This document shows, one piece after another, positions 46,703 to 56,259 of a DNA stretch of 64,000 bases; position 1 is the first letter of the stretch; every line of letters starts with the position of its first letter. Both the position numbers and the translations under genes were made by a program. This stretch comes from DAHUXT01 sp036273675 (GTDB taxonomy: Bacteria; Chloroflexota; Ktedonobacteria; Ktedonobacterales; JADMIN01), in contig DASUHD010000051.1 of NCBI GenBank assembly GCA_036273675.1, positions 1 to 64,000 on the forward strand, written 5' to 3'. The notes below the pieces were generated by a model. That model was not told the DNA's origin. It was given only the letters and a program-made list of their open reading frames with translations, and made no database searches.

Positions 46703-48418
46703 ATGAAGACAGATGATATCGCCTCGTCCAGGATCTCGCGGCGGCGCCTGCTGCAGTACGGCGCGGCGGCGAGCGCGGCGCTCTCATTGCCGTGGGTGAC
46801 GCAACCGCTTGTGGCATCCGCCGCCATGGGCGGCAAGTTGGCGAAGTACGTGCAGCCGTTGCCGCTGCCGGGTAACGGCCTGGTGGTGGCGACCCCGAGC
46901 GGCGCGAACCAGTACGCGTTTACGCAACGAGAAATCATGCGACAGTTGCACCCGCAGTTGCCGCCGACGCCGTTATGGGCGTACGACGACGGATCGGGGC
47001 TCGCGGGCCAGGCCGGTTCGTTCGGCCTGGCGCTGGTCGCGCAGAAAGGCACGCCTGTTGGCGTCACCTACACCAACGATCTGCCATTTACCTACCCCGC
47101 CTGGATCCCAGTCGACACGCGGCTGACGCCGCTGGGGAACCAGGTGCGGGTGATGACTCACCTGCACGAAGGGTTCGTCGCCGCCGATAGTGACGGCAAT
47201 CCAGCCGTCACGCCGAACGGCTTCGGCCTCGGCGACACGCAGACGGTGGCCTATCCAAATGAGCAGGCAGCGGCGCTAATGTGGTTCCACGACCACGGCC
47301 TGGGTACCACGCGGCTCAACGTGTTCGCGGGCCTAGCCGCCGCCTACATCCTCCGCGACCAGTTCGACACTGGCACCGAGCCCAACCCGATCGGGATTCC
47401 CGGCGGGGCCTACGAGATCCCACTGGTGATCCAGGACCGCCAGTTCAACCCTGATGGCACATTCCTCTACCCGAGGAGCGCCATCCCCGGCGTCACGTGG
47501 ATTGGCGAGTACTTCGGTGACGTCATGCTCGTCAACGGGAAGGTCTGGCCGTTCCTGAACGTCGAGCCGCGACTCTATCGGTTCAGGATCCTCAACGGCT
47601 GCAACGCGCGGATCCTGAACCTCGATATGAGTGGCGCAAAGATGGTGCAGATCGGCGCCGAGGGCGGCCTGTTCGCCCAGCCGGCGCCCATGTCGCGGCT
47701 GGTATTGGCCCCGGCTGAGCGGGCCGATGTCCTGGTCGACTTCCGTGCGTTCGCCGGACAGACGTTGCTCCTAAAGAACAGCGCGCCGCAGAAGCCGGTG
47801 GTGACCCCGGCGCCGGCGCTGGCCCAGGTGATGCAGCTGCGGGTCGGCGTCATTGTCACCCAACCAGGCCCAAGCGCGGTGCCGGCGACGCTGGCCGGGG
47901 GGCAGGACGCCAATCTGCCCGCACCGGTCCGGACCCGCTTCTTCACGCTCAACGAGGTCGCGCCGGGGACGGCCAACTGGTTCCTCAACATCGACGCTGC
48001 GCACTTCGATCCGAATTCGACGGACATCTCTATCCCCGTCGGCGATGTCGAGGATTGGGTCTACGTTAACCTGACCCCGGACACGCACCCGATGCACGTG
48101 CACCTGGTCACTTTCCAGGTGATCGGCCGGACACCGTTCAACGTCGCTGCCTACCAGGCGGCATTTGGTGGCCAGGACGGCGTCCCCGGCGGGCACGACC
48201 CGACCCCCTTCGCGACCGGCCCGATGGTCCCGCCTGCCCCGGAGGAGCGGGGCTTCAAGGACACGGTCAAGACTAACCCCGGCTACTTCACGACTATCCG
48301 GGCCAAGTTCGACCTGCCGAGCACAGCGACCGGGCCTGTGCAGAAGTTCGTCCATCATTGCCACATCGTCGAGCACGAGGACAACGACATGATGCAGACG
48401 TTCACGGTGCTCGCCTGA
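46703..48418 (+). CDS. Tat-exported multicopper oxidase (bilirubin oxidase/CotA-like)
   Basis: The 571-residue protein has a twin-arginine signal (SRRRLLQYGAAASAALSLPW). All four copper motifs are present: HLH in MTHLHEG, HDH in WFHDHGLGTTR, HPMHVHLVTFQ and HHCHIVEHEDNDMM with the axial methionine. Such enzymes oxidise phenols, metals or bilirubin with reduction of oxygen to water. The HPMHVH and HCHIVEHEDNDMM variants match the CotA/bilirubin oxidase side of the family. The natural substrate is unknown. It is likely folded in the cytosol and exported. Confidence 0.9.
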   Translation: MKTDDIASSRISRRRLLQYGAAASAALSLPWVTQPLVASAAMGGKLAKYVQPLPLPGNGLVVATPSGANQYAFTQREIMRQLHPQLPPTPLWAYDDGSGLAGQAGSFGLALVAQKGTPVGVTYTNDLPFTYPAWIPVDTRLTPLGNQVRVMTHLHEGFVAADSDGNPAVTPNGFGLGDTQTVAYPNEQAAALMWFHDHGLGTTRLNVFAGLAAAYILRDQFDTGTEPNPIGIPGGAYEIPLVIQDRQFNPDGTFLYPRSAIPGVTWIGEYFGDVMLVNGKVWPFLNVEPRLYRFRILNGCNARILNLDMSGAKMVQIGAEGGLFAQPAPMSRLVLAPAERADVLVDFRAFAGQTLLLKNSAPQKPVVTPAPALAQVMQLRVGVIVTQPGPSAVPATLAGGQDANLPAPVRTRFFTLNEVAPGTANWFLNIDAAHFDPNSTDISIPVGDVEDWVYVNLTPDTHPMHVHLVTFQVIGRTPFNVAAYQAAFGGQDGVPGGHDPTPFATGPMVPPAPEERGFKDTVKTNPGYFTTIRAKFDLPSTATGPVQKFVHHCHIVEHEDNDMMQTFTVLA

Positions 48419-48943
48419 GCGCGTGAGCTTCCAACGAGTGTCGTCAGCGGCGCGGGACGCCGCCATGCATGAGGCCGTGTGGCGCGAGGCGTCACGATAC
48501 GACGGGAGGGCCTCCAGCCGGAGACCCTCCCTCCCGGGCGATGCGGTACTGCAACGCCCACAACTATCCCTTTGTCTGGGGCCGCAGACGTCGCCATCAC
48601 CCGCGTCGCCCACCCGATATCGCGCTCCAACGCTCTGTTGCCTGAACTTGCCGGAAGTACCACTAAGTGCTTTTGAAGAGAAACTGTGGTGCAGCCGTTT
48701 GTTCCATCGCCGCACTGCATTTCGTCGCTATAGGCCTTGGCGCGGCCTTTCTTGCTTCGTGCAAACGCGCTAGCTGCAGCGATGCAGGCAAGCCGCTCCC
48801 TTGACACGAGAGGAGCGGCTCACCCGGAACCTCACCGCCCGTTCGCGCCAGACACAGGCCTCATTTGTGAAGCATGCGGAGCACGTTTGCGTGCTCCGCA
48901 AAAGGTCTCCGCGAGTGATGAGATTAGCATTCTGCGCAACGCC
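48419..48943. other. Intergenic region with hairpin after the oxidase gene
   Basis: A GC-rich hairpin, GGGAGGG-CTCC/GGAG-CCCTCCC (48504-48531), may terminate the oxidase transcript. The remainder of the 525 bases has no supported gene. Confidence 0.5.
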
Positions 48944-49468
48944 CTAGCAGGCTCCCCGGACGTTCGGCAGGAGGCACCCTGTGGAGAATGTCCCTGCGAT
49001 AGACTCCGTGACGCCATTTGTGGTGTCGCTGATGGCAACATTGGTGTAGCTGACAGACGCCAACTCCAGGTCCTGACCCGATGGACAGCTGAAACTGCCC
49101 GCGCTCGGCGGGTTCAGCGTCAGGCTAGCATTGACGTTACCGTTCTTGCCCGAGGAGAACGTTCCACTTGCGCTGACTGGCCCAGAGACCTGCGTCTTGT
49201 TTTTCGCGCTGGGGTTTGCGCCGCCATTATTGACGCAGACGTAGACGGCAGTAGCGTCGGCGCTGGCTACGTAGTTGATGAGCTGGTTGGTCCCCAGTCC
49301 CGCCTCCTTAAAGGAGACAGTCAGGTTGGCTCCACTCAGTTTGGCGCTGGCACTGATGAAGTGCGGGCTGTCGGCAAAGGCTGCCGAGACGCTTAACGCC
49401 AGCGTGAGCAGCGCCGCCACCAGCATGGCGCTCAGCTTGAGGTATGGTCGTCGCACGACTCGTCGCAT
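48944..49468 (-). CDS. Small secreted protein
   Basis: The 174-residue protein has a signal peptide (LSAMLVAALLTLALSVSAAF, cleavage near AFA-DS) followed by a beta-rich domain with four cysteines, two of them near the end. AAGGAG lies nine bases before ATG 49468. The function is unknown. It resembles in style the secreted protein at 63323 but shares no obvious motif. Confidence 0.7.
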   Translation of the reverse strand: MRRVVRRPYLKLSAMLVAALLTLALSVSAAFADSPHFISASAKLSGANLTVSFKEAGLGTNQLINYVASADATAVYVCVNNGGANPSAKNKTQVSGPVSASGTFSSGKNGNVNASLTLNPPSAGSFSCPSGQDLELASVSYTNVAISDTTNGVTESIAGTFSTGCLLPNVRGAC

Positions 49469-50987
49469 GATGTGTCTCTCCTTCGATCGATTCCGAACAC
49501 AACGGTGTTTCGTACGTCACCTCATGCGTCCCTGCACTACGGGTCTGTGCACCATCTGACTGACGCTTGATGTGGGACAGCGGAATGCGCTCTATGTTCC
49601 ATACATCACATCACGCTATGTGCGCTGCCCGCTGCCTGGGAACGTGAACGGCGAACTAGTCCTGCCAGGGGCGTCACACAGTCACGCAGTCGAGCGTGGC
49701 GAAGTTGGCAGGCGGTCTCTCAAGACCTCTCATGAGTACGTGACGGTTGCCGCCTGTACCCACCTGTAACCGCCTGTATCCGCATGTAACCCGCTTGGGC
49801 TCACTACGATACCTGGCAGGTGGGCCACGACAGCAACACCTGCGCTGGCAACTGCAGCGGCACCTCCTGCCATGGGCCGTCACCGCCCTAGGAGCAAACG
49901 GACGATAGATGACTCGAGGCTGCTTTGGCGCAAGGCTCCCGATTCTCCCCATAGTGGCATTCCATCTCTCTATGCAGACAGGAATATCCAGGGGCATGGC
50001 ATCTGTGGTCTGGCCATCTGGCAGTGCTATGTCGATGTCACATGCCCCAACGCCAACGCCTTAGTAGCGGCACGAAGGTGTTAGCAAAAGCGGGATTGTG
50101 TAAGAACTGCGAGAGATGGAGGTTATACACAAGATTGCCGAACCAACGCACAGCGCTGCACCCATTCGCCAAACCGGAGACTTCACCTGACCCGATCAAG
50201 GGAAGCGGATAGACTGCGCGCCTACTGCACGCCTGTGGACTGATAAACAAGACACATGGTGCCGCCTCAAAGGGCGCAGCCTACGAACACAGGAACCCCA
50301 CTACTACCACTGCCATTATCATCTATGGTACCGCTCGACAGAGGCTCGACCAGCGACGTTCAATGTAACCTACCAGACGAGGAGATGTTGCATTGCATCT
50401 ATGCTCCACACCACAAGACGCCACTACCTTACCCAAGAAGGTCGCAAATTGCAATGGACAAATTGGTCGAAAAAGGCGTCTATCGGGAGTACTCCTTCAA
50501 GCGAGGAGCCACCACAGGAGCTCGTGATGTATGCCTTCTGCATGGCTAGGTATGTAGGTGAGACTGCTTACGAGACGCAGGTATGCCTCAAATAGAAGGC
50601 CATGCCGCGCGGGCGTTTTGGGCATAACCTGCTGCAAATCAGCCCCCCAAGATGTGCAGAAATCCAGGCTACTTGCGCGACACCACAACGCGAAAAACCC
50701 GTTCACCAGAACTCTGCTACGACAGGAAGGTTCTGAAATCCCCAAATGCTGCCCTCCGTGGCTTCCCAACTTCCCATTGGCGCACGAACCAAGAAAGGCG
50801 TAGACTATCACCATCGCACGATACTGTTCCCTCGCTTTGGAGAGTGCGCCATCATGAGGTCATCCCAACCAGATCCTCACCCTCAGTTGCACGAGCATAA
50901 TGACCATTAACAGGAGAAAACCCCGGTTTCTATGTCAGTTATCACGAGCGCGGTACTGGTTGTAGTCCTAAAGCACTGGATGAGATT
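49469..50987. other. Long low-coding stretch
   Basis: Frames here are short and without family content. Imperfect short repeats based on CCGCCTGTA lie at about 49750-49793. The stretch looks like decayed accessory sequence. Confidence 0.45.
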
Positions 50988-51359
50988 ATGAAGGGGAGCG
51001 CTGATGGCTATCGGCACGCATACTCGCGTCGCGGCGATGTCACCCTGGCCAACCCTTTCGGTCCTCCGGCACGCGGTTGGGAGCAGGTGGATCAGACGCT
51101 CAAGCGTGCCGAATCCCAGTTTCGCGATGGCGCGGCCTCGGGCTTTGAGCGCATCGTCACTGGCATGACAGCGGAACTGGCATACATCGTCGAGATCGAG
51201 CACATGCAGACCAAGCTCGGGGGACGGGACGATATCACCCCATACTCGCTGCGGGTGACGACAATCTTCCGGCCAGAAGAGGGGACCTGGCAGGTGGTGT
51301 ACCGCCACGCTGACCCGATCACGACGCCTCGACCAATCGAATCCGTCATCCAGCCGTAG
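50988..51359 (+). CDS. NTF2-like (SnoaL/DUF4440-type) protein, N-terminus uncertain
   Basis: The frame has the family's RRGDVTLANPFGPPARGWEQV and ends RHADPITTPRPIESVIQP, matching conserved NTF2-fold stress-type proteins. Family-like residues ALDEI also appear just upstream of the ATG in the same frame, but no start codon precedes them. The gene may have lost its 5' end, or the protein may start at the ATG 50988. Confidence 0.6.
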   Translation: MKGSADGYRHAYSRRGDVTLANPFGPPARGWEQVDQTLKRAESQFRDGAASGFERIVTGMTAELAYIVEIEHMQTKLGGRDDITPYSLRVTTIFRPEEGTWQVVYRHADPITTPRPIESVIQP

Positions 51360-51456
51360 TCCGCAAGGGAGGTCGAGCGGTCAGGACGCGGAGCCATTCC
51401 ATCCACCCCACGGCCCACCGCACGGCGCGGCGTCAAGCAGCCAAGGGAGGCGGCTG

Positions 51457-51813
51457 GATGCTGGCTATTGGGGGCTGAAGCTGATCGCCTGGATCCACAC
51501 CGTGCTCGGCGCGCAGGCCGTCATCCCATGGAATCCCAAGCGGCAGAAGCGGCGGGATGGCCTGCCGCCCACCTGGACCGCCGCCGAGTTGGGCAAACGC
51601 ACCAGTATCGAGCGCTTCTTCGGCCGCGTCCTGGTCTTCTGTCGCCTGCAGCGCCCACCGGTCTTTGGCTGGTCGGCGGTCGAGACGCAGGTGGCGTTCA
51701 CTTATGCCGCCGTCTGGGTGATAGCTCTTTCCGCATGGCAGGCTGGTCGGCCCGACCTCATCCGCTCACCACGCCTGGTCCTGGCCCATGTCTGGGAGGG
51801 GGTGGAGGTATAA
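51457..51813 (+). pseudogene. IS-type DDE transposase C-terminal fragment
   Basis: The frame DAGYWGLKLIAWIH ... GAQAVIPWNPKR ... ERFFGRVLVFCRL is the C-terminal DDE region of an IS4/IS5-type transposase. The catalytic N-terminal part is missing and no terminal inverted repeats are visible. It is a dead IS remnant. Confidence 0.68.
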
Positions 51814-51903
51814 GACGCCCTCCCCTCGAAAGGAGAGAATAAAGTTGTTCGAAGAAGAGGCCGAAGAAAGGTCCGACATCTCCGTGCCGCCTTCACCTCA
51901 GTG

Positions 51904-51922
51904 ATTGTGGCGCCGCCACAAT
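51904..51922. repeat. 19-bp palindrome downstream of marR
   Basis: ATTGTGGCGCCGCCACAAT is palindromic around a central C. It lies 55 bases past the marR stop on the minus strand. It may be a terminator stem or a regulatory site. Confidence 0.6.
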
Positions 51923-51976
51923 AGCGCACAAGGGGACCTGTTTCAGCTTGTTCGTGCGAAAAGGCAGCAGCGGTAC

Positions 51977-52462
51977 TCAGCCGGCATCCCGCAAGCGCTC
52001 CTGTACCCGATGTAGCACGACGAGGAGCTGTTGCTGTTCCGTCTCATCCAGCACCCCAAACCATTCCTTCTCCTGCTGATGGACGATCGGGCGAAAGGCG
52101 CTCGCGGCCTGCCTCCCCGCGTCGGTGATTTCCGCCAGAATCATCCGTCGGTCCGAGGGGTGGGGCCGTCGGCGGATATACGCCCGGCGTTCGAGCGAGT
52201 CGAGCAAACCCGTGACCGTCGCGCGGCTGATGATCAGCCGGTCAGCGATTTCATTGGGCGGCAAGGGCGACTCAGCGTTTGCCAGGATGCTGAGCACTAG
52301 CCCGGAGGTAGGGGTAAGGTGCAAGGGCTGGAGCAGGGTGGCGATGCGCTTTTGCAACAGGTCAGCGGTGAACACCAGGTTCATCGCACATGCGGTGGCG
52401 GTGGCGCTGGCGGTCGGATACTGCACGTCGAAATCGGGTGCGATACGGATGGACGAGCTCAT
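51977..52462 (-). CDS. MarR-family transcriptional regulator
   Basis: The 161-residue protein has a winged HTH (PLPPNEIADRLIISRATVTGLLDSLERRAYIRRRPHPSDRR, about 66-106) with the conserved D-R-R wing, flanked by dimerisation helices. MarR proteins usually repress a divergent or nearby operon and release DNA on ligand binding. It diverges from the cupin gene, and AGGAAC precedes the ATG. It may sense the cupin's substrate. Confidence 0.86.
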   Translation of the reverse strand: MSSSIRIAPDFDVQYPTASATATACAMNLVFTADLLQKRIATLLQPLHLTPTSGLVLSILANAESPLPPNEIADRLIISRATVTGLLDSLERRAYIRRRPHPSDRRMILAEITDAGRQAASAFRPIVHQQEKEWFGVLDETEQQQLLVVLHRVQERLRDAG

Positions 52463-52487
52463 GATTAGGTTCCTTACTATTAGCCTC

Positions 52488-52516
52488 TTGACAAATGTAG
52501 TTAGTGGCCTTATAGT
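52488..52516 (+). promoter_or_regulatory. Near-consensus promoter of the cupin-CDGSH genes
   Basis: TTGACA (52488-52493) and TATAGT (52511-52516) are separated by exactly 17 bases. ACTATTAGCC (52476-52485) and GGCCTTATAGT (52506-52516) form an imperfect inverted repeat around it, likely the MarR operator. The leader to the cupin start is about 100 bases. Confidence 0.75.
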
Positions 52517-52621
52517 ATGAGTATATCAGAGTTGCGTGCGCCGTGCAACGGGCGCCGTACCAGAGGAGGAGACCATGTCAACGCGTCGAGACTGGTGCGT
52601 AGGTCGGGAAGGGAGGGCGTA

Positions 52622-53134
52622 ATGACTCTCCTGTTTTCAGAGCGAGCCAGGCTGGGATACCTGCTGGACGAGAACGAAGGCGAGGCGTTCTGGCTGCTCG
52701 GGATGCTGCAAACGATCAAGATTAGCCGGCAGGACACGGGCGGGCGCTATGGCCTGATCGAGATCGTCGTGCCCGCGGGCATTGGCTCGCCCTGGCACGT
52801 CCATCCCGAGGAGGACGAGTGGTTCTACGTCCTCGAGGGCACGATGACCTTCTGGGTCGCGGAGACGCAACTGTCCCTGACGGCCGGCTCATTTGCGTTC
52901 GGCCCCATGGGGGTACCCCACACCTTCTACGCCGAGGCAGGTGGCGCGAAGGCGCTGGTGGGGTTTGCGCCAGCGCAGTTCGAGGGATTCCTCCGGGAGG
53001 TCGGCGAGCCAGCGCCCGCTCGCGTCCTGCCGCCACCGCTTGAGGGTCACCCGGACATGGCGCGGCTCGCCCCGATCGCCAAGCGCAATGGGTTCGAGAT
53101 CCTCGGCCCTCCAGGCCCCCCTCCCGGGCACTAG
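52622..53134 (+). CDS. Cupin-domain protein
   Basis: The 170-residue protein has the two cupin motifs: GSPWHVHPEEDEWFYVLEG (His, His, Glu metal ligands) and FGPMGVPHTFYAEAGGAK with the later histidine. Such single-cupin proteins include dioxygenases and sugar isomerases; the substrate here is unknown. Start 52622 has GGAGG six bases upstream; an in-frame start at 52517 would overlap the promoter region. It is the first gene after the MarR-linked promoter. Confidence 0.82.
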   Translation: MTLLFSERARLGYLLDENEGEAFWLLGMLQTIKISRQDTGGRYGLIEIVVPAGIGSPWHVHPEEDEWFYVLEGTMTFWVAETQLSLTAGSFAFGPMGVPHTFYAEAGGAKALVGFAPAQFEGFLREVGEPAPARVLPPPLEGHPDMARLAPIAKRNGFEILGPPGPPPGH

Positions 53135-53147
53135 CCCGCCAGGACCA

Positions 53148-53186
53148 AGCAGCCCACCCGCTCCTGCCGCGAGCGGGTGGGCTGCT
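53148..53186 (+). terminator. Strong hairpin after the cupin gene
   Basis: AGCAGCCCACCCGCTC (53148-53163) pairs perfectly with GAGCGGGTGGGCTGCT (53171-53186), a 16-bp stem without a U-tract. It separates the cupin and CDGSH genes, so only part of the transcript may read through. Confidence 0.75.
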
Positions 53187-53238
53187 GACGTGCGACTCAG
53201 GCAACGCCGAGCGCGGTCGCCCCAAGCAAGAGGACCCT

Positions 53239-53472
53239 ATGACCAACTTCACGACTACGCCCACCGACAATGGCCTCCATCTCGTTGAGTGGCCCGTCAG
53301 GATCCTCGATGCCGACGGAACCGCATACGACCTCTCGGAGCAGACGGCGATCTTCCTCTGCCGCTGCAGCGGCTCAGGAACCAAGCCGTTCTGCGACGGA
53401 ACCCACCTGACGCGGCCCTTCGAAGCGGCCCACCGAGTCGGGTACTCCGCAGGCGCTTCCGAGCCCGGTTAG
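53239..53472 (+). CDS. CDGSH iron-sulfur domain protein
   Basis: The 77-residue protein carries the [2Fe-2S] motif CRCSGSGTKPFCDGTH (Cys41, Cys43, Cys52, His56), as in mitoNEET-type and bacterial CDGSH proteins. It may act as a redox or iron-sulfur carrier for the cupin or other partner. No clear ribosome site is visible before ATG 53239 except AAGAGGA. Confidence 0.82.
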   Translation: MTNFTTTPTDNGLHLVEWPVRILDADGTAYDLSEQTAIFLCRCSGSGTKPFCDGTHLTRPFEAAHRVGYSAGASEPG

Positions 53473-53534
53473 GGGACACAAAGGGTCGTCTGCAGGCACA
53501 CTTCGGCACGGACAGCGCCGCTTGCCATGCTGAT

Positions 53535-53576
53535 AATGCGTACCAATGCGTACCAATGCGCACCAATGCGTACCAA
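53535..53576. repeat. Four tandem 10-bp repeats
   Basis: The unit AATGCGTACC occurs four times from 53535, with one changed base in the third copy. It lies between the CDGSH gene and the SRAP gene. Confidence 0.8.
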
Positions 53577-53761
53577 CGAGCGTGACGAGGGCCGCTCAGA
53601 TGCTCGATAATGCCGGAAGTGGGGTTGGGAAACGCCCTCATAAGGTTATCAACCGTGAATGGATGAAGACGTGCGGCTGCGGAGCGGAATCAGAACAAAC
53701 CCAGAACCTACTCAGAACAAGCAAAACAGTACGCGCAGTCATGCAGGAAGGGAGACACCTC

Positions 53762-54367
53762 ATGTGCGGCAGATATGAGATTGTCGATGGTAAACGGATC
53801 TTTGTGCGCTTCGGCGTGGCGAACGCTATACCAGAGATGCTGGCGAATCTCGATGTGCGACCGACGCAGCAAGTTCCAGTCCTGCTGACAGATCACCAGT
53901 TACAGCTGATGAAATGGGGATTGGTACCCTCCTGGGCTAAGGATATGTCCATCGGCAACAAGATGATCAATGCCCGCTCTGAGGGGATCGAAACGAAGCC
54001 CTCCTTCAAGAGACCACTGCGCACCCAGCGCTGCCTACTGCCCGCCTCAGCCTTCTTCGAGTGGCAAGGGGCCACGAAAGGCGCGAAGACCAAGTATCGC
54101 ATTGGGCGTAAGGATGGCGACATGTTTGGGCTGGCGGGGCTGTATGACGTCTGGAAGAGTCCCGGTGGCTACGAGGTGACGACCTGCACCATCATCACGT
54201 GCGCGCCCAATGCGGTGATGGCCCCGATCCACAATCGGATGCCGGTGATCCTGCTGCCGGAGGATGAAGAGGCCTGGCTCGACCCAGATATGATCGAGGT
54301 GGAGGTGATCACGAGCTACCTGCGGCCTTACCCTGATGAGTTGCTGGAGGCGGCGCCAGCCGCGTAG
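53762..54367 (+). CDS. SRAP-domain protein (YedK/HMCES type)
   Basis: SRAP proteins form a thiazolidine crosslink to abasic sites in single-stranded DNA. The 201-residue product starts exactly MCGRY, so Cys2 becomes the N-terminal nucleophile after Met removal. INARSEG (catalytic-region Asn), AFFEWQ (Glu) and PIHNRMPVIL (His) follow in order. GGGAG lies seven bases before ATG 53762; the longer frame to 53546 is not used because Cys must be residue 2. Confidence 0.92.
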   Translation: MCGRYEIVDGKRIFVRFGVANAIPEMLANLDVRPTQQVPVLLTDHQLQLMKWGLVPSWAKDMSIGNKMINARSEGIETKPSFKRPLRTQRCLLPASAFFEWQGATKGAKTKYRIGRKDGDMFGLAGLYDVWKSPGGYEVTTCTIITCAPNAVMAPIHNRMPVILLPEDEEAWLDPDMIEVEVITSYLRPYPDELLEAAPAA

Positions 54368-54573
54368 ATCTCCGCATTGCAGAATGCGTCTTCCCCTTCC
54401 CCGGACCATTGACCGTAGTATGCCCCCCTGCTACAATGGCCCGCATCAGCTGTACTGGTGGATGAAGCAAACAGACACAACACAGTTGTAATTGGCGGCG
54501 TAGATTTTTGTAGAACCTCTAGTATGGTCTGCCAACCAAAGTCCCCCAATGGCGGTGGGGAGTGCTGAGCGGG

Positions 54574-56136
54574 ATGAGGAGAAAAGGGAAAGGGACACCC
54601 ATGACACCCATGACACCCATGACACCCATGACACGCAAGAGAGGATTCTGGGGCGCGGGAGCAGCGGTTGTAACCCTTGCGCTGTTAGTCGTCGCAATGC
54701 TCCATGCAGGAGCATTGACCCACGCCGCGAGCTCGAAGAACAGTTCGCCGTACAATAAGCCCCGCTGGTGGGCAAAATACCAGATTGTCTCGGCCCCTGG
54801 GTTCACGCCGACCGCGCCTGGTAAGTCTGACAGCGTCAAGGTGGGGACGAATGTCAACGTGAGTCACGAGCCGGGTCCACAGAGCGAAACCTCCATCGCG
54901 ATCAATCCCAGCAACCCGTCACAGCTGGTCGGCGGCGCCAATGAAATCTTCCGCCTGCCGATGCGCGGCTACTTCTCGAGCGACGGCGGCGCCACCTGGG
55001 GAGGCGTCGACTTGCCACTGCCGCCACCTGTCACCAACAACGGCTTCGATTTTGGCTCTGATCCCGGCGTCGCCTGGGATTTGCATGGCAACGTCTACTA
55101 CAGCTATATCATTGTCTTCTTCAGCAATGGGGGCGCGATCAACGGCACTGAGATGGCCGTTTCACGCTCCTCGGATGGCGGTCAGACGTGGACCCCAACC
55201 TACTTCAACTTCGAGTCAGGTGAAGCGCAGTTCAATGATAAGCCGATGATTACGGTGGACAACAATGCTGGCAGCCCACATGAGGGTACGATTTATGTTG
55301 CCTGGGACAACGCCACCGGCAGTTCGTCGAGCAGCAACAACCTGCTGGTGAGCCATTCGACCGATCATGGTGTCACCTTCTCGGCCCCGACGGTCGCCAG
55401 CGATATCACCTCTGGGCCAAAAGCCGTCATCGCCGCCGATCCCTTTGTCGGCCCCAATGGCACGCTTTTTGTCGCGTGGCACGATGTGCAGAACAGCGCG
55501 ATCGTCGAGAGCAGTTCCAGCGATGGCGGGAACAGCTTCGGGCCGCAGCATACCGTCAGCCCGACGCAGATCGCCTTCGACTTCCCGGTGCCCGCCGAGA
55601 GTTCACGTGGCGCGTTACTCTATCCCGCCTGCGACGCGGACCGCAGCACCGGCCCGAATCGCGGCACGCTCTATTGTTCATGGATGGACCAGACCGCCTC
55701 GAACGCGACCGATGTCTTTGTCGCGCGCTCGACCGACGGTGGCGCCAGTTGGAGCGCGCCGCAGCGCGTGAACGACGATGCGGTGGGTGTGGCGAACGAT
55801 CAGTTCAATCAGTGGCTCGCCGTTGATCCAACCGATGGCTCGGTGAACGTCAGTTGGAGCGATACCCGCAACGACTCCTCGCACCTGAGCACGGACGAGT
55901 ATTTCAGCCGGTCAACGGATGGCGGCCACACGTTCATTGCGAATGTGCGTGTCTCGACGGCGTCGACCAACGAGACCTGCTGTGGCGCGAACCTGGGCGA
56001 CCAATATGGCGACTACGAAGGGATCGCAGCATTCGGCGGGGTCGTCCATCCCATCTGGACGGATCGCCGCGACGGCGGAACAGTGGACGGCTTCGAGGAA
56101 ACGTACACGGCAGCGATCACAGTCAAGAAACAATAG
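54574..56136 (+). CDS. Secreted sialidase-like propeller protein with variable N-terminal repeat
   Basis: The 520-residue protein has three complete Met-Thr-Pro repeats before its signal-type hydrophobic segment (FWGAGAAVVTLALLVVAMLH). Asp-box repeats then follow: SSDGGATWGGV, SSDGGQTWTPT, STDHGVTFSAP, SSDGGNSFGPQ, STDGGASWSAP and STDGGHTFIAN. The start is uncertain among 54562, 54574 and 54601. Enzyme activity is unproven. The nine-base repeat unit keeps frame, so copy changes would alter only the length of the N-terminus. Confidence 0.8.
   Translation: MRRKGKGTPMTPMTPMTPMTRKRGFWGAGAAVVTLALLVVAMLHAGALTHAASSKNSSPYNKPRWWAKYQIVSAPGFTPTAPGKSDSVKVGTNVNVSHEPGPQSETSIAINPSNPSQLVGGANEIFRLPMRGYFSSDGGATWGGVDLPLPPPVTNNGFDFGSDPGVAWDLHGNVYYSYIIVFFSNGGAINGTEMAVSRSSDGGQTWTPTYFNFESGEAQFNDKPMITVDNNAGSPHEGTIYVAWDNATGSSSSSNNLLVSHSTDHGVTFSAPTVASDITSGPKAVIAADPFVGPNGTLFVAWHDVQNSAIVESSSSDGGNSFGPQHTVSPTQIAFDFPVPAESSRGALLYPACDADRSTGPNRGTLYCSWMDQTASNATDVFVARSTDGGASWSAPQRVNDDAVGVANDQFNQWLAVDPTDGSVNVSWSDTRNDSSHLSTDEYFSRSTDGGHTFIANVRVSTASTNETCCGANLGDQYGDYEGIAAFGGVVHPIWTDRRDGGTVDGFEETYTAAITVKKQ
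54594..54634 (+). repeat. Nine-base in-frame tandem repeat
   Basis: ATGACACCC occurs three times from 54601, with partial copies on both sides, encoding repeated Met-Thr-Pro. Each copy offers an ATG, so the repeat also multiplies possible start codons. Confidence 0.85.
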
Positions 56137-56165
56137 GTGACTCCCGCTGCGCTCGTCACTGCGTT

Positions 56166-56210
56166 AGCCAAGGGGGTGGTTATTCAAAACTACAGACCAC
56201 CCCCTTGGCT
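56166..56210. terminator. 15-bp stem terminator between convergent genes
   Basis: AGCCAAGGGGGTGGT (56166-56180) pairs perfectly with ACCACCCCCTTGGCT (56196-56210) around a 15-base loop, between the propeller gene and the glycosyltransferase gene. Confidence 0.82.
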
Positions 56211-56259
56211 GTACGTCGCCAGGGCTCTACAGCTTTATGCAAGAACAATATGCTCGGCG

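Noticed and set aside
53535..53576. Possible CRISPR array
   Set aside because: The units are 10 bases and abut each other with no spacers.
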